The notes below the pieces were generated by a model. That model did not search any database, was not told the origin of the DNA, and saw nothing but the letters and a program-made list of their open reading frames with translations. Below are positions 44,735-54,020 of a DNA stretch of 64,000 bases, in pieces. The position numbers and the translations under genes were made by a program. Origin of the DNA: Microbacterium lushaniae (GTDB lineage: Bacteria; Actinomycetota; Actinomycetes; Actinomycetales; Microbacteriaceae); assembly GCF_008727775.1 (NCBI RefSeq), contig NZ_CP044232.1, positions 3,586,162-3,650,161 of the forward strand, read 5' to 3'. Every line of letters starts with the position of its first letter. Position 1 is the stretch's first letter.

Positions 44735-44936
44735 GCGCTCTCCATTCTCCGTCGGGCACGGGTGGGTCCATCAAGGCAGCATGAGACACCGCTGGGAGCA
44801 CTCGTCTCCGGGCACGCGTCATCCCGCGTTCCTATCGGAACACAGACCCCCGACACGGCCTCGTCGACCTGCAGCGGCTCGTCCTTGATGGACTGCACCC
44901 ACGCTATGTACGGGTCAGACCCCGCGCAAACCGGGC

Positions 44937-45066
44937 TGTGGATAAGTCTGTGGAGGAACTGCGCGAAACGCCGTCGCACCTGTGCACAACGCCTGTGGAC
45001 AACCGCGGACAACTTTTGGATCGAGTGCACAGAATCGCCGCTTGACCAGGCACTTCTCTGTCCACA
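44937..45066. promoter_or_regulatory. Cluster of DnaA-box-like sequences upstream of dnaB
   Basis: Four 9-mers resembling the DnaA box TTGTCCACA or TTATCCACA appear in 130 bases: TGTGGATAA (44937-44945), TGTGCACAA (44981-44989), TGTGGACAA (44994-45002) and CTGTCCACA (45058-45066). The first and third are exact in reverse orientation. This is the largest part of the 44735-45434 gene-free gap that shows a recognisable signal. Confidence 0.55.
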
Positions 45067-45237
45067 AGGGCTCACCGTCGATGTGGTTTAAGTGTGGGTT
45101 GAAGGTTCGCCGATGCGGGTGGAGGGTTGTGTACAAATCGGGGGATAACGGCGTGCTCGTAGTGACGATCGAGGTCGCTGTCAAGTCGTCTTGGGCCCGC
45201 GGTGCTGCTGGTCGCGAGACTCCTCCCCTTCCGCCCA

Positions 45238-45305
45238 AGGTGCACGAAAACGCCGAGTGTGCACCAGAAACGGTGCACGCTCGGCGAGGTGATGCACTCT
45301 CGGCG
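45238..45305. repeat. Palindromic repeat, family C copy 2
   Basis: About 68 bases with the arm GGTGCACGCTCGGCGAGG and the inverse arms GGTGCAC / GTGTGCACC on its left. Its right half matches copy 1 at 25346-25423 over about 33 of 35 bases (CTCGGCGAGGTGATGCACTC). It lies between dnaB and rplI. Confidence 0.6.
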
Positions 45306-45359
45306 CCACGCGCCACGCGACACGCGACACGCGACACACGCCGCGCGCCACACGCCGCC
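45304..45359. repeat. Seven-base tandem repeat
   Basis: About eight units of the pattern CGMCACR follow one another, directly after repeat C2. The array is imperfect and non-coding. Confidence 0.6.
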
Positions 45360-45369
45360 GCGGAACGAC

Positions 45370-45402
45370 GGATGCCGCGGACCACTGGGGTCCGCGGCAT
45401 CC
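45370..45402 (-). terminator. Hairpin terminator of the rpsF-ssb-rpsR-rplI operon
   Basis: A 14-bp perfect stem (GGATGCCGCGGACC with its inverse at 45389-45402) surrounds the 5-base loop ACTGG. It lies 32 bases after the rplI stop. Confidence 0.75.
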
Positions 45403-45434
45403 GGGGGCGTCCGACGGGGCGGACGCTGCGCGCG

Positions 45435-45887
45435 TTACTTCGCGGCGACCACCTGGAGGGTGATCACTGCGGTGACGTCGTCACGGAGGCGGATCGTCGC
45501 CTCGTGCTCACCGATCGCCTTGATGGGCGAGGTGATGTGGATCTTGCGCTTGTCCAGGTCTCCGAAGCCGGCGGCCTTGACCGCGTCGGCGACGTCGCCG
45601 GTCTTGACGGAGCCGAACAGGCGCCCTTCGGCACCCGCCTTCACCGACAGCTTGACCTTGTTGGACTCGAGCGTGTTCTTCAGGGACACGGCCTCTTCGT
45701 GGTCGTGGATCGCGCGGGATTCGCGGGCCGCCCGGATGGACGTCACCTGCTTCTCGCCGCCACGGGTCCACGCCACCGCGAAGCCCTGGGGGATGAGGTA
45801 GTTGCGGGCGTACCCGTTCTTGACCTCGATCACGTCGCCGGCGCTTCCGAGCCCGGCGACCTCATTCGTGAGAATCAGCTTTGCCAT
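45435..45887 (-). CDS. rplI: 50S ribosomal protein L9
   Basis: The 150-residue protein has the N-terminal L9 signature [37 protein letters not shown] and a long helix followed by the C-terminal RNA-binding domain. It ends the rpsF-ssb-rpsR-rplI operon and is 11 bases from rpsR. The terminator at 45370-45402 follows. Confidence 0.97.
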   Translation of the reverse strand: MAKLILTNEVAGLGSAGDVIEVKNGYARNYLIPQGFAVAWTRGGEKQVTSIRAARESRAIHDHEEAVSLKNTLESNKVKLSVKAGAEGRLFGSVKTGDVADAVKAAGFGDLDKRKIHITSPIKAIGEHEATIRLRDDVTAVITLQVVAAK

Positions 45888-45898
45888 GCGGGTGCCCC

Positions 45899-46153
45899 TT
45901 AACGGCCGGCGCCGGCGTAGGGCAGGAGCGCCATTTCGCGCGCGTTCTTGATCGCGCGGGCGATCAGACGCTGCTCCTGCACCGAGACACCGGTGATACG
46001 ACGGGCGCGGATCTTCCCACGCTCCGAGATGAACTTGCGGAGGGTCGGGACGTCCTTGTAATCAATGACGCCGACGCGGGTCGGCTTCGCGGGAGCGGTG
46101 GGCTTGCCACCCTTCCGCGGCTTGCGGCGGTCGCCGCTTGACTTTCCAGCCAT
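45899..46153 (-). CDS. rpsR: 30S ribosomal protein S18, cysteine-free form
   Basis: The 84-residue protein has the core [50 protein letters not shown]. It contains no cysteine, so it is the zinc-independent type, although it sits in the standard operon. Its long basic N-terminus ([14 protein letters not shown]) is normal in actinobacteria. Confidence 0.97.
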   Translation of the reverse strand: MAGKSSGDRRKPRKGGKPTAPAKPTRVGVIDYKDVPTLRKFISERGKIRARRITGVSVQEQRLIARAIKNAREMALLPYAGAGR

Positions 46154-46217
46154 CTTTCCTTCTTTCGTATGGAACGCGGATGCTGCGGCTCACTGCGCAC
46201 GCGGCATCCGGCGTGAA

Positions 46218-46748
46218 TCAGAACGGGGTGTCGTCCCCGTAGTTGCCGGGCGCAGACCATGCATCCGCACCGCCGCTGGCACCGCCGCTGGCACCGCCGC
46301 CGGCGGAACCGGGCGTGGACCACGGCTCATCCGCGGCGACCTGCTGCTGACGCGGCTGGCCGCCTCCGCCGCCTCCACCGGAGCTGGCCGCGCGCGTCAC
46401 CTGTGCGGTGGCGTAACGCAGCGAGGGGCCGATCTCGTCGACCTCCAGCTCGATCGAGGTGCGGTTCTGGCCCTCGCGGTCCTGGTAGGAACGCTGCTTC
46501 AGGCGACCGGTCGCGATGACCCGCGCGCCCTTGGTGAGCGAACCCGCCACGTGCTCGGCGAAGTCGCGCCACACGGATGCGCGCAGGAACAGCGCCTCGC
46601 CGTCCTTCCACTCGTTGGCCTGACGGTCGAACGTGCGGGGGGTGGATGCGATGGTGAAGTTCGCCACCGGCAGCCCGTTCTGCGTGTAGCGCAGCTCGGG
46701 GTCGGCCGTGAGGTTGCCCACGACGGTGATGACGGTTTCGCCGGCCAT
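46218..46748 (-). CDS. ssb: Single-stranded DNA-binding protein
   Basis: The 176-residue SSB has the OB fold ([68 protein letters not shown]), a glycine-rich linker with [10 protein letters not shown] repeats and the acidic tail ending GDDTPF that binds partner proteins. It lies between rpsF and rpsR. Its ATG overlaps the rpsF stop (TGATG). Confidence 0.97.
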   Translation of the reverse strand: MAGETVITVVGNLTADPELRYTQNGLPVANFTIASTPRTFDRQANEWKDGEALFLRASVWRDFAEHVAGSLTKGARVIATGRLKQRSYQDREGQNRTSIELEVDEIGPSLRYATAQVTRAASSGGGGGGGQPRQQQVAADEPWSTPGSAGGGASGGASGGADAWSAPGNYGDDTPF

Positions 46749-47134
46749 CAGGCGTCCTTCTGGGCCGTCCGGGTCTCGGCGGCCGCCGCCTTGCGGGCGG
46801 CCTTGGCCTCCTTGCGCAGCGCCTCGGAGGCGACGAGCGCGATGGCCTCTTCGGCACGGAGGACCTTGGTGCGCATGATCTGCTCGTTCAGCTTGAGCTG
46901 ACGGTCCAGTTCCTGCGTGGCCTCGCTGCTCGCGGTGAAGTTCACGACGGCGTAGATGCCTTCGGTCTTCTTCTTGATCTCGTACGCGAGACGGCGGCGG
47001 CCCCAGATGTCGATGTTGTCGACGGTGCCTCCGTCGGTCGTGATGACCTTGAGGAAACCATCGAGCTTCGGAGCGACCTGGCGCTCGTCGACCTCGGGGT
47101 CGAAGATGACCATGAGTTCGTACTGGTGCGTCAC
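46748..47134 (-). CDS. rpsF: 30S ribosomal protein S6
   Basis: The 128-residue protein has the S6 signature [16 protein letters not shown] and [22 protein letters not shown]. The C-terminal extension is alanine/lysine-rich ([19 protein letters not shown]), as in other actinobacteria. It is the first gene of the operon; GGAGG precedes its start. Confidence 0.97.
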   Translation of the reverse strand: MTHQYELMVIFDPEVDERQVAPKLDGFLKVITTDGGTVDNIDIWGRRRLAYEIKKKTEGIYAVVNFTASSEATQELDRQLKLNEQIMRTKVLRAEEAIALVASEALRKEAKAARKAAAAETRTAQKDA

Positions 47135-47295
47135 TAACCCACCTCCTTCGGACTAGAACGGCTGACGGGCATTTCCCGTCAGCAGGAGGGTGTGTGCATG
47201 TCGTCCGGGTGAGAGCGCGCAGAGGCGTCGCCGGACAACCTTCACAGTGTATCGGATGGCACTGCCGTGTGCACGTCGGCGACCTCGCGCCATCC

Positions 47296-47364
47296 GTGAG
47301 ACACCACTTTCCGTCCGAGACACCGCGCGACGCGGTATGTCTCGGGCGGAATGTGGTGTCTCAC
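47296..47364. repeat. Palindromic repeat, family D
   Basis: A 69-base palindrome with arms of about 31 bases opens GTGAGACACCACTTTCCG and closes with the inverse CGGAATGTGGTGTCTCAC. It lies in the 328-base gap between rpsF and the membrane gene at 47463. No second copy was found in the window. Confidence 0.6.
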
Positions 47365-47462
47365 CGGGCCTTGCTCGATAACGTAAGGCGCATGCTGTGG
47401 ACCGCCGACCATGCCGCCCCTGAGGACACCCGCCTGCCGAGCGGCCGTCGGGGGGCCCGCCC

Positions 47463-48591
47463 GTGACCGCGCCGGCGCCGGTCGCCTTCGACGCGCGGCC
47501 ACTGACCGAACCCGTCGACCGGGCGGCGGTGAAGGAGTTCGCCCGCGAGCTCCGCTCCCAGGGGAAGGCGCCCGCCGGGATGGGGGTCGTAGCGATCGTC
47601 GCGTTCGTGGTGATCGGCGTATTCATGCTGGGCGTGTTCGGTTCGATCTTCACTGCCCTGGGGGGCTTGATCCTCAGCGGTGGCGGGTTCGCCTCACTGT
47701 TCGTCGTGGCCCCGTTCCTCTTCATCGGCGGCATCATCACGGTGGTGCTCGTGGCCATCATCCGCGGCAGCGGCGGGGGAGGGAGCGCTGGTACCGGCTG
47801 GACCGTTTCGCGCGCACGAACGGCATGAGCTTCCTCCCCGCCGTCGCGGCGCCGTCTCTGCCGGGGCTGATCTTCGGGCGCGGCAGCTCCCGGGCGTCCA
47901 GCGACATCGTCCGGGGATGCAGCCGCGCTTCGTCGAGTTCGCGAACTACCGCTACACGACGGGATCCGGCAAGAATCGCACCACTCACAAGTGGGGATAC
48001 GTCGCGGTCAAGCTGGACACGCCCCTGCCGCACATCGTGCTCGACGCCATCGGCAACAACGGCCTGTTCGGCGTCTCCAACCTTCCCGCGGCGTTCGATC
48101 GCGACCAGCGCCTGAGCCTCGAGGGCGATTTCGACCGCTACTTCTCGCTGTATTGCCCGGCCGATTACGAGCGCGACGCGCTGTACCTGTTCACGCCCGA
48201 CATCATGGCGCGCTTCATCGACAACGCCGCCGCCCTGGATGTGGAGATCGTCGACGACTGGCTCTTCCTGTACGCCAAGCGCGACCTGTCCACCCTCGAT
48301 CCGGCGACGTGGGCGTGGCTGTTCTCGGTGGTCGCCGCCCTCCTCGACAAGTTCGACCAGTGGGCCCGGTGGCGCGACGACCGGCTGGCCCATGCGCCGA
48401 TGGCCGCCGCGGATGGCGATGCCGCGCCCGCCGGCGCGGCCGCCGCACCGATGCTGACCCCGCCTCCCGCCGGTGTCGCTCCCGGAGGACGGCGGCTCAA
48501 GCGGGGCTTCTCGTGGGGGACGGTGGTGGTGATCGTCCTGGTGATCGCCTGGTACGTGGTCAGAGGCGTGATGGGGTCACTGGGGGGCTGA
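47463..48591 (+). CDS. Hypothetical membrane protein, two frameshifts
   Basis: The true product is spread over three frames. The first frame has two membrane helices (VVAIVAFVVIGVFMLGVFG and FVVAPFLFIGGIITVVLVAII) and reaches a run of five G at 47775-47779. Adding one G leads to ERWYRLDRFARTNGMSFLP. That frame reaches four G at 47913-47916. Adding one G leads to MQPRFVEFANYRYTTGSGKNR and onward to a C-terminal membrane anchor ending at 48591. The rebuilt protein is about 376 residues. It is a cytoplasmic domain held between helices, and no named family was recognised. Both breaks are single G deletions. Confidence 0.7.
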
Positions 48592-48599
48592 CGAACGCC

Positions 48600-48666
48600 G
48601 TCGGAGATTCGCACCGAGGTCGGAGGATTCCGGCCGCATCATCCGACGCCGGGACGAATCTCCGAC
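48600..48666. repeat. Palindromic repeat, family E
   Basis: A 67-base imperfect palindrome has arms GTCGGAGATTCG and CGAATCTCCGAC with internal homology (TCGGAGGAT / ATCATCCGA). It lies right after the stop of the membrane gene. Farther on, a 17-base direct repeat CGGCCGCAGCGCGGCGG occurs at 48683-48699 and 48711-48727. Confidence 0.55.
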
Positions 48667-48728
48667 TTTGCGTGCGACGCCACGGCCGCAGCGCGGCGGA
48701 TGCGGCGGATCGGCCGCAGCGCGGCGGG

Positions 48729-50156
48729 TCAGCCGCGCGCGGCCCACCACTCCCGCAGGCGCCGTTCGGCCTCCTCCTCGCCGAGCGGGCCCTCGTCCAG
48801 GCGCAGTTCGAGCAGGAACCGGTATGCCTCGCCCACCTCCCGGCCGGGGGGGATGCCGAGGATCTCCTGGATGCGGTTGCCGTCGAGGTCGGGACGCACC
48901 GAGTCCATCTCCTCCTGCTCGCGCAGCGCGGCGATGCGGGACTCGATGTCGTCGTACGCGCCCGCGAGACGTGCGGCCTTGCGCTTGTTGCGCGTGGTGA
49001 CGTCGGCGCGCGTGAGGATGTGCAGCCGTTCGAGCTGATCCCCGGCATCGCGGACGTACCGGCGCACCGCCGCATCCGTCCACGCCCCTTCGGCGTACCC
49101 GAAGAAGCGCAGGTGCAGCTCGATGAGGGTCGCGACCGAGCCGATCGTGTCGGAGTCGAATCGCAGCGCCTGCAGGCGCTTGCGCGCCATGCGGGAGCCC
49201 TTGACGTCGTGATGGTGGAAGGTGACGCCGCCGCCGGGCTCGAGGCGTCGCGTGGCGGGCTTGCCGATGTCGTGCAGGAGCGCGGCCAGCCGCAGCGGCA
49301 CGTCGGGGGCGGCGCCGGGATGGCGCGCGTGCTCGAGCTCGATCGCCTGACGCAGGACGGTCAGCGAGTGCTCGTAGACGTCCTTGTGGTGGTGATGCTC
49401 GTCCACCTCGAGCCGCAGGGCCGGCACCTCCGGCAGGAAGCGCTCCATGAGCCCGGTGTCCACGAGGATCCGGATGCCCCGCACGGGGTCGTCGGTGGTG
49501 AGGGTGCGCACGAGCTCGGCCTGAATGCGCTCGGCGCTGACGATCGAGAGGGTCTCACCCAGCTCCGCCATCGCGGCGAGGGTAGCCGGATCGACCTGGA
49601 ACCCGAGCTGCGACGCGAACCGCGCCGCCCGCAGCATCCGCAGGGGATCGTCGCCGAAGCTCACGGCCGGCTCGATGGGAGTGCGCAGGCGACCGGCGAT
49701 GAGATCCTCGACGCCGCCGGTGGGGTCCACGAGCGTCTTGCCCGGCACGCGCAGCGCCATGGCGTTGACGGTGAAGTCGCGGCGCGAGAGGTCTTCCTCG
49801 AGCGTGTCGCCGAACTCGACGGTGGGTTTGCGCGTGATCCCGTCGTAGCTGTCGGCCCGGTACGTCGTGATCTCCACCTGCTCGCCCGAGACGCGCGCGC
49901 CGATCGTGCCGAAATCGCGCCCGACGTCCCAGCGCGCGGAGGAGATGGGCGTGACGATGCGCAGGATCTCGTCGGGGCGCGCGTCGGTGGTGAAGTCCAG
50001 ATCGTGGGTCTCGCGTCCCAGCAGCGCATCGCGCACGGGCCCGCCGACGACGGCCAGTTCGTGGCCGGCGTCGGCGAAGGCGCGACCCAGGCGGGCCACG
50101 ACGGCGGAGTCGGCGAGCGCGTCCAGGCGCGCGACACCCTCGGCCATGTTCAGCAT
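48729..50156 (-). CDS. cca: CCA tRNA nucleotidyltransferase
   Basis: The 475-residue protein has the class II nucleotidyltransferase motifs AVVGGPVRDALLGRETHDLDFTTDA and RRDFTVNAMA, the ERIQAEL domain, and an HD domain (LAALLHDIGKPATR; HHHDVKG). It adds or repairs the CCA end of tRNA. Its place beside murJ is typical for actinobacteria. Confidence 0.93.
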   Translation of the reverse strand: MLNMAEGVARLDALADSAVVARLGRAFADAGHELAVVGGPVRDALLGRETHDLDFTTDARPDEILRIVTPISSARWDVGRDFGTIGARVSGEQVEITTYRADSYDGITRKPTVEFGDTLEEDLSRRDFTVNAMALRVPGKTLVDPTGGVEDLIAGRLRTPIEPAVSFGDDPLRMLRAARFASQLGFQVDPATLAAMAELGETLSIVSAERIQAELVRTLTTDDPVRGIRILVDTGLMERFLPEVPALRLEVDEHHHHKDVYEHSLTVLRQAIELEHARHPGAAPDVPLRLAALLHDIGKPATRRLEPGGGVTFHHHDVKGSRMARKRLQALRFDSDTIGSVATLIELHLRFFGYAEGAWTDAAVRRYVRDAGDQLERLHILTRADVTTRNKRKAARLAGAYDDIESRIAALREQEEMDSVRPDLDGNRIQEILGIPPGREVGEAYRFLLELRLDEGPLGEEEAERRLREWWAARG

Positions 50157-50187
50157 GCGTCGAGCCTAACCGCGGCCCGGGGCCGGG

Positions 50188-51711
50188 TCAGTCGGCGAAG
50201 CGGAGGAAGCCGGTGAAGGCCAGTTCGCGCACACGCGGGAGGAGGTCGGAGCGCAGCGCCGCGGCATCCACCTCCAGCAGCTGGGCGATCGCATCGACGA
50301 GGACGCCCACGGCGAGGTCGCCGTCGCTCGCGCCTACCAGCGCGGCGAGGCCGGGATCCACCGCCAGCGCCCGGCCGAACCCGCCGCCCTGGCGCAGCTC
50401 GATGACCGTCGGCGCCTCCTCGCCGGGGCGGTGGTGTCGCGCCTCGGTCACATCCGGCGCGACGAGGAAGCGGGATGCCGCCAGCGCGTCGTCGTCCAGC
50501 CCGGCGAGCCGGTCGTGCGCGGCGAGGGCACCGGCCAGGTGCGCCCCCGGGGCTGACTCCACCGTGCCGGCCACCCGCTCGTACCGCGCGAGGGTCGGGG
50601 CGCCGTCGGCGGGCCGGCGCAGCAGCACGTATCCGAAACCGATACCGGTGACCCCGCGTGCGGCGAAGTCGTCCAGCCACGCGTCGACGAGGTCGGCGAA
50701 CTCGGCGCTCCCCGGCACCGTCCCGCCGTCGCGCACCCACAGCTCGGCGTACGCGAGGGGGTCGAGTCGTTCCCGCTCGATCACCCACGCATCCAGCGGC
50801 ACGGCCGAAGCCTCCACCCACCCCCGGACGCGATCCAGCCCGTCGTCGCCGTCGCGGCTCTCCCAGTTCCCGAGCAGCTGGGCGACGCCCCCGGGGGTCA
50901 GGTGGGCTCCGGCGCCACCGATCACCTCGGCCACGAGCGCGTCGCCCACCCGCCCGCCGTCGCGGTATTCGTAGGCGGGCACGCCGGCACGCCGCGGCGT
51001 GATGACGAACGGCGGATTCGTCGCGATCCGGTCGAACCGCTCTCCGGCCACCGGGTCGAACAGGCTCCCCGCGCGCACGTCGATGCCGTCCACGCCGTTG
51101 AGGAGCGCGTTCAGCCGCGTGAACGCCAGGGCGCGCTCCGACACGTCGGTGGCCACGACGCGCGACACGCTCCGCCGCATCCGCAGGGCCTGGATGCCGC
51201 ATCCGGTGCCCACATCCAGCCCCGTCTCCGCCGCATCCGGCAGCTGCAGCCCGGCGAGGGTGAGGGATGCCCCGCCCACGCCGAGCACGTGGTCCTCCGG
51301 CAGAGCGCCGCCGCCGCGTGCCGCCTCGTCGAGGTCGCTCGCGATCCACCACTCGCCGTCGCCGGCGTGGTCGGCGAAGGACTGCGGGCGCACCATGGCC
51401 GCAGGGCGCACCGTGTCGCCGGCGATCTCGGCCAGACCGAGCCGGGCCAGGCCCTCCGCGCCGGTGGCGGGGAGGGCCGCATCCACCGCCGCACGCGGCT
51501 GGGCGACCCCGAGGCCCAGCAGGCGCGCGAGCACCGCCAGCGCGTCGGTGCGCTCCCCGAGCGCGCGCAGGGCGGGCCGGCGCAGGCCGCGCGCGATCGC
51601 GTCGTCCGCCTGCGCGGTCCACGCCGAGCGCAGGCCGTCGGAGGTGAAGCCGGCGGCGCGCAGATCGGCGGCGAGGGCCGCGGCGAGAGCGGGTTCGGGG
51701 TGCGGGAGCAT
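50188..51711 (-). CDS. Class I SAM-dependent methyltransferase (HemK-like)
   Basis: The 507-residue protein has a methyltransferase core with GLDVGTGCGIQALRM (motif I), ATDVSERALAFTRLNALLNG and the catalytic NPPFVITP (NPPY/F type, used for N-methylation of glutamine or bases). A 150-residue N-terminal domain and a long C-terminal domain flank it. The target is unknown. It is divergent from the DUF6049-like gene at 51811. The ATG at 51711 was chosen because the family start MLPHPEP lies there. Confidence 0.8.
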   Translation of the reverse strand: MLPHPEPALAAALAADLRAAGFTSDGLRSAWTAQADDAIARGLRRPALRALGERTDALAVLARLLGLGVAQPRAAVDAALPATGAEGLARLGLAEIAGDTVRPAAMVRPQSFADHAGDGEWWIASDLDEAARGGGALPEDHVLGVGGASLTLAGLQLPDAAETGLDVGTGCGIQALRMRRSVSRVVATDVSERALAFTRLNALLNGVDGIDVRAGSLFDPVAGERFDRIATNPPFVITPRRAGVPAYEYRDGGRVGDALVAEVIGGAGAHLTPGGVAQLLGNWESRDGDDGLDRVRGWVEASAVPLDAWVIERERLDPLAYAELWVRDGGTVPGSAEFADLVDAWLDDFAARGVTGIGFGYVLLRRPADGAPTLARYERVAGTVESAPGAHLAGALAAHDRLAGLDDDALAASRFLVAPDVTEARHHRPGEEAPTVIELRQGGGFGRALAVDPGLAALVGASDGDLAVGVLVDAIAQLLEVDAAALRSDLLPRVRELAFTGFLRFAD

Positions 51712-51810
51712 CCGTCCATTCAATCGCCCCGCGAGGCGCACGGGCCTCTCGGAGGCGGCGCCCTTAGAATCGCTGCGGTGCGGTCGCCCTCCTGCCCGCG
51801 CCGGAGCCAC

Positions 51811-54020
51811 ATGACCGACACCACATCCGCCCCGGCCCGTACGCCGCGTTCCCGCCCGCTGCGACGCCTCCGCGCCGCCGGCCGCGCCGCGCTGGTCGTC
51901 GCCGCCCTCGTGGCGCCGATGCTGACCGTGCCCGCCCACGCGACGCCGACGCCGACGCCGTCGGGCCCTGAGCTGTCGGGCGAGACCGAACTGACCCTGT
52001 CACCGGTGGGCAACGGCATCGTGCGCCCCGGCGAGCAGCTGGCCGTGTCGGCGACCATCGTCAACGGCACCGCGTCCACCGTGCCGGGCACGACCGTGAC
52101 CCTGGAACTGGGCCCCGAGCCGATCGCCGACCGCAGCGCACTGGCCTCGTGGCTGGCCGACTCGGCACCGGCACCGCTCACTCCGGTGGCGGAGGCGCCC
52201 GTGGATGCGGTGGCCTCGGGCGCCGACGCGACCTCGGCGATCGTGGTGCCCCCGGAAACGCCGACCCTGGCCGAGCGGGGGGCGGGGGTGTACCCGCTGC
52301 GTGCGTCGGCCGTCGTGGCGGGAGAGACGCTCGCCTCCACGAGCGTCGTGATCGTTCCCGACGACGCGGTGGCGGCGTCGGTGGCCGTGGTCGTGCCCAT
52401 CACCGCGCCACCCGGAACCGCGGGTCTGCTCGGCATCGACGACCTCGCCGAGCTCACCGCGCCCGACGGCGAGCTCACCGCGCAGCTGGATGCCGTGGAG
52501 GGGACGAACGCCATCCTGGCCGTGGATCCGGCCCTGCCCGCCGCGATCCGCGCGCGCGGATCGGCAGCGCCGGACAGCGCCATCGAGTGGCTCGCGCGCC
52601 TGGAGGCGTCGCCGCTGACCCGTTTCGCGCTGCAGTTCGGTGACGCCGACCTCGCCACGCAGGTGCACGGGGGCCTGCCCACGCCCCTTCAGCCGACGTC
52701 CTTGGCGTCCTACCTCTCGCCCGAAGTCCTGGCCGACCCCCCGACGCCCACGCCCACGCCCACGGCGACGCCCACCGGCTCGCCCGCGCCCACGGATGCC
52801 GCGGACGAGCCGGCTGACACCGATGCTCTGCCCGACCTCGCCCAGCTGACCGCGATCGGAGATCCGAGCCAGGCGGGGATCTTCTGGCCGGCGACCGGTT
52901 CGGCCGGCGGCGATGTGATCGCCGCGCTCGGCGCGACCACGGTGGACGGGGCTCCCCCCTCACGCTGGTCCCCTCGGACACGACCTCGGCGGGCAGCGAC
53001 AACCGCACCGTGCGCGCCCGCGCGACGGCCGCAGGTGCACAGCTGCTCGTGTACGACTCCGAGATCTCCGCGGCGCTGCACCGCGCGGCCGGCCAGACCG
53101 ACACGCCCCGCCGGGCCGCGTCGTTGACCGAGGCCACCGCGTACCTGGCCTTCGCGGCGCGCGAGAGCGGCGGGCAGCCGATCCTCGTCACCGTCGACCG
53201 CGGCACCGACCGCGAGCGCGTGGGGTTGCGCACCGCGCTGAACGCCGCGGCGCTGGCCCCCGGCGTGACCGCGGTGGAGCTGCCGGCCCTCACCGCCGCC
53301 GAACCGGTCGACGTGACCGTCGGGGAGATCGCCGCCGACGCCGCCCGCGTGGCCGAGCTCACGCAGCTGCTCGGCGACGAGGCCCAGATCGCGAGCTTCG
53401 CGACGATCCTGACGGATCCGGCCCTGCTCACTGGGCGCCAGCGCGCGGAGATCCTGCAGCTCCTGGCCGTGGCATGGCGGGCTGACCCCGACGCCGCCAC
53501 CGCCGCGCTGACGGCACACCGCGAGCAGACGCGCGAGACCCTCGATGCCGTCGGCATCCTGCCCTCCAGCACGCTCAACCTCATCAGCTACGACGCGAAC
53601 TTCGGTCCGTGGGTGCGCAACGACCTCCCCTACGAGGCGAACCTGGTCCTCATGGCCCAGCCCAACGACCCGCGCCTGGTGGTGACCGACCGCACCGAGG
53701 TCGTTGCCGCCGCCGCCCAGAACACACGCGTCACCATCCCGGTGCAGGCGCGGATCGGCAACGGCAGGGTGACCCTGACGATGCAGCTGTACAGCCCGAC
53801 CGGCGTGCCGATCGGCGCGGTGCAGAGCGCCGAGGTCGAAGTGCGCGCCGAATGGGAGACCATCGGCCTCGTGATCCTCGTCAGCCTCATGGTGCTGTTC
53901 GTAGGACTGGGGATCTTCCGCACGGTGCGGCGACGTCGCGCCCGGGCACTCGAGCAGGCCGAAGCCTCGCTCGAACCGGAGGTCCGCACCGACGACCCCG
54001 GACCGGAGGTGACCTCGTGA
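51811..54020 (+). CDS. DUF6049-family envelope protein, frameshifted
   Basis: The intended protein has a signal peptide (RAALVVAALVAPMLTVPAHA), a long extracytoplasmic part with Thr-Pro repeats (TPTPTPTATPTG) and a C-terminal membrane helix (ETIGLVILVSLMVLFVGLGIF) with a basic tail. It is about 737 residues when rebuilt. At 52954-52959 a run of six C is one short: the first frame reads APPSRWSPRTRP, while the second frame gives LTLVPSDTTSAGSDNRTVRARATAAG and continues to 54020. In this position, directly before murJ, DUF6049 proteins are usual in actinobacteria. The last codon overlaps the murJ start (GTGA). Confidence 0.8.

Noticed and set aside
45304..45359. CRISPR array
   Set aside because: The 7-base units have no spacers and no cas genes lie nearby; it is a simple tandem repeat.
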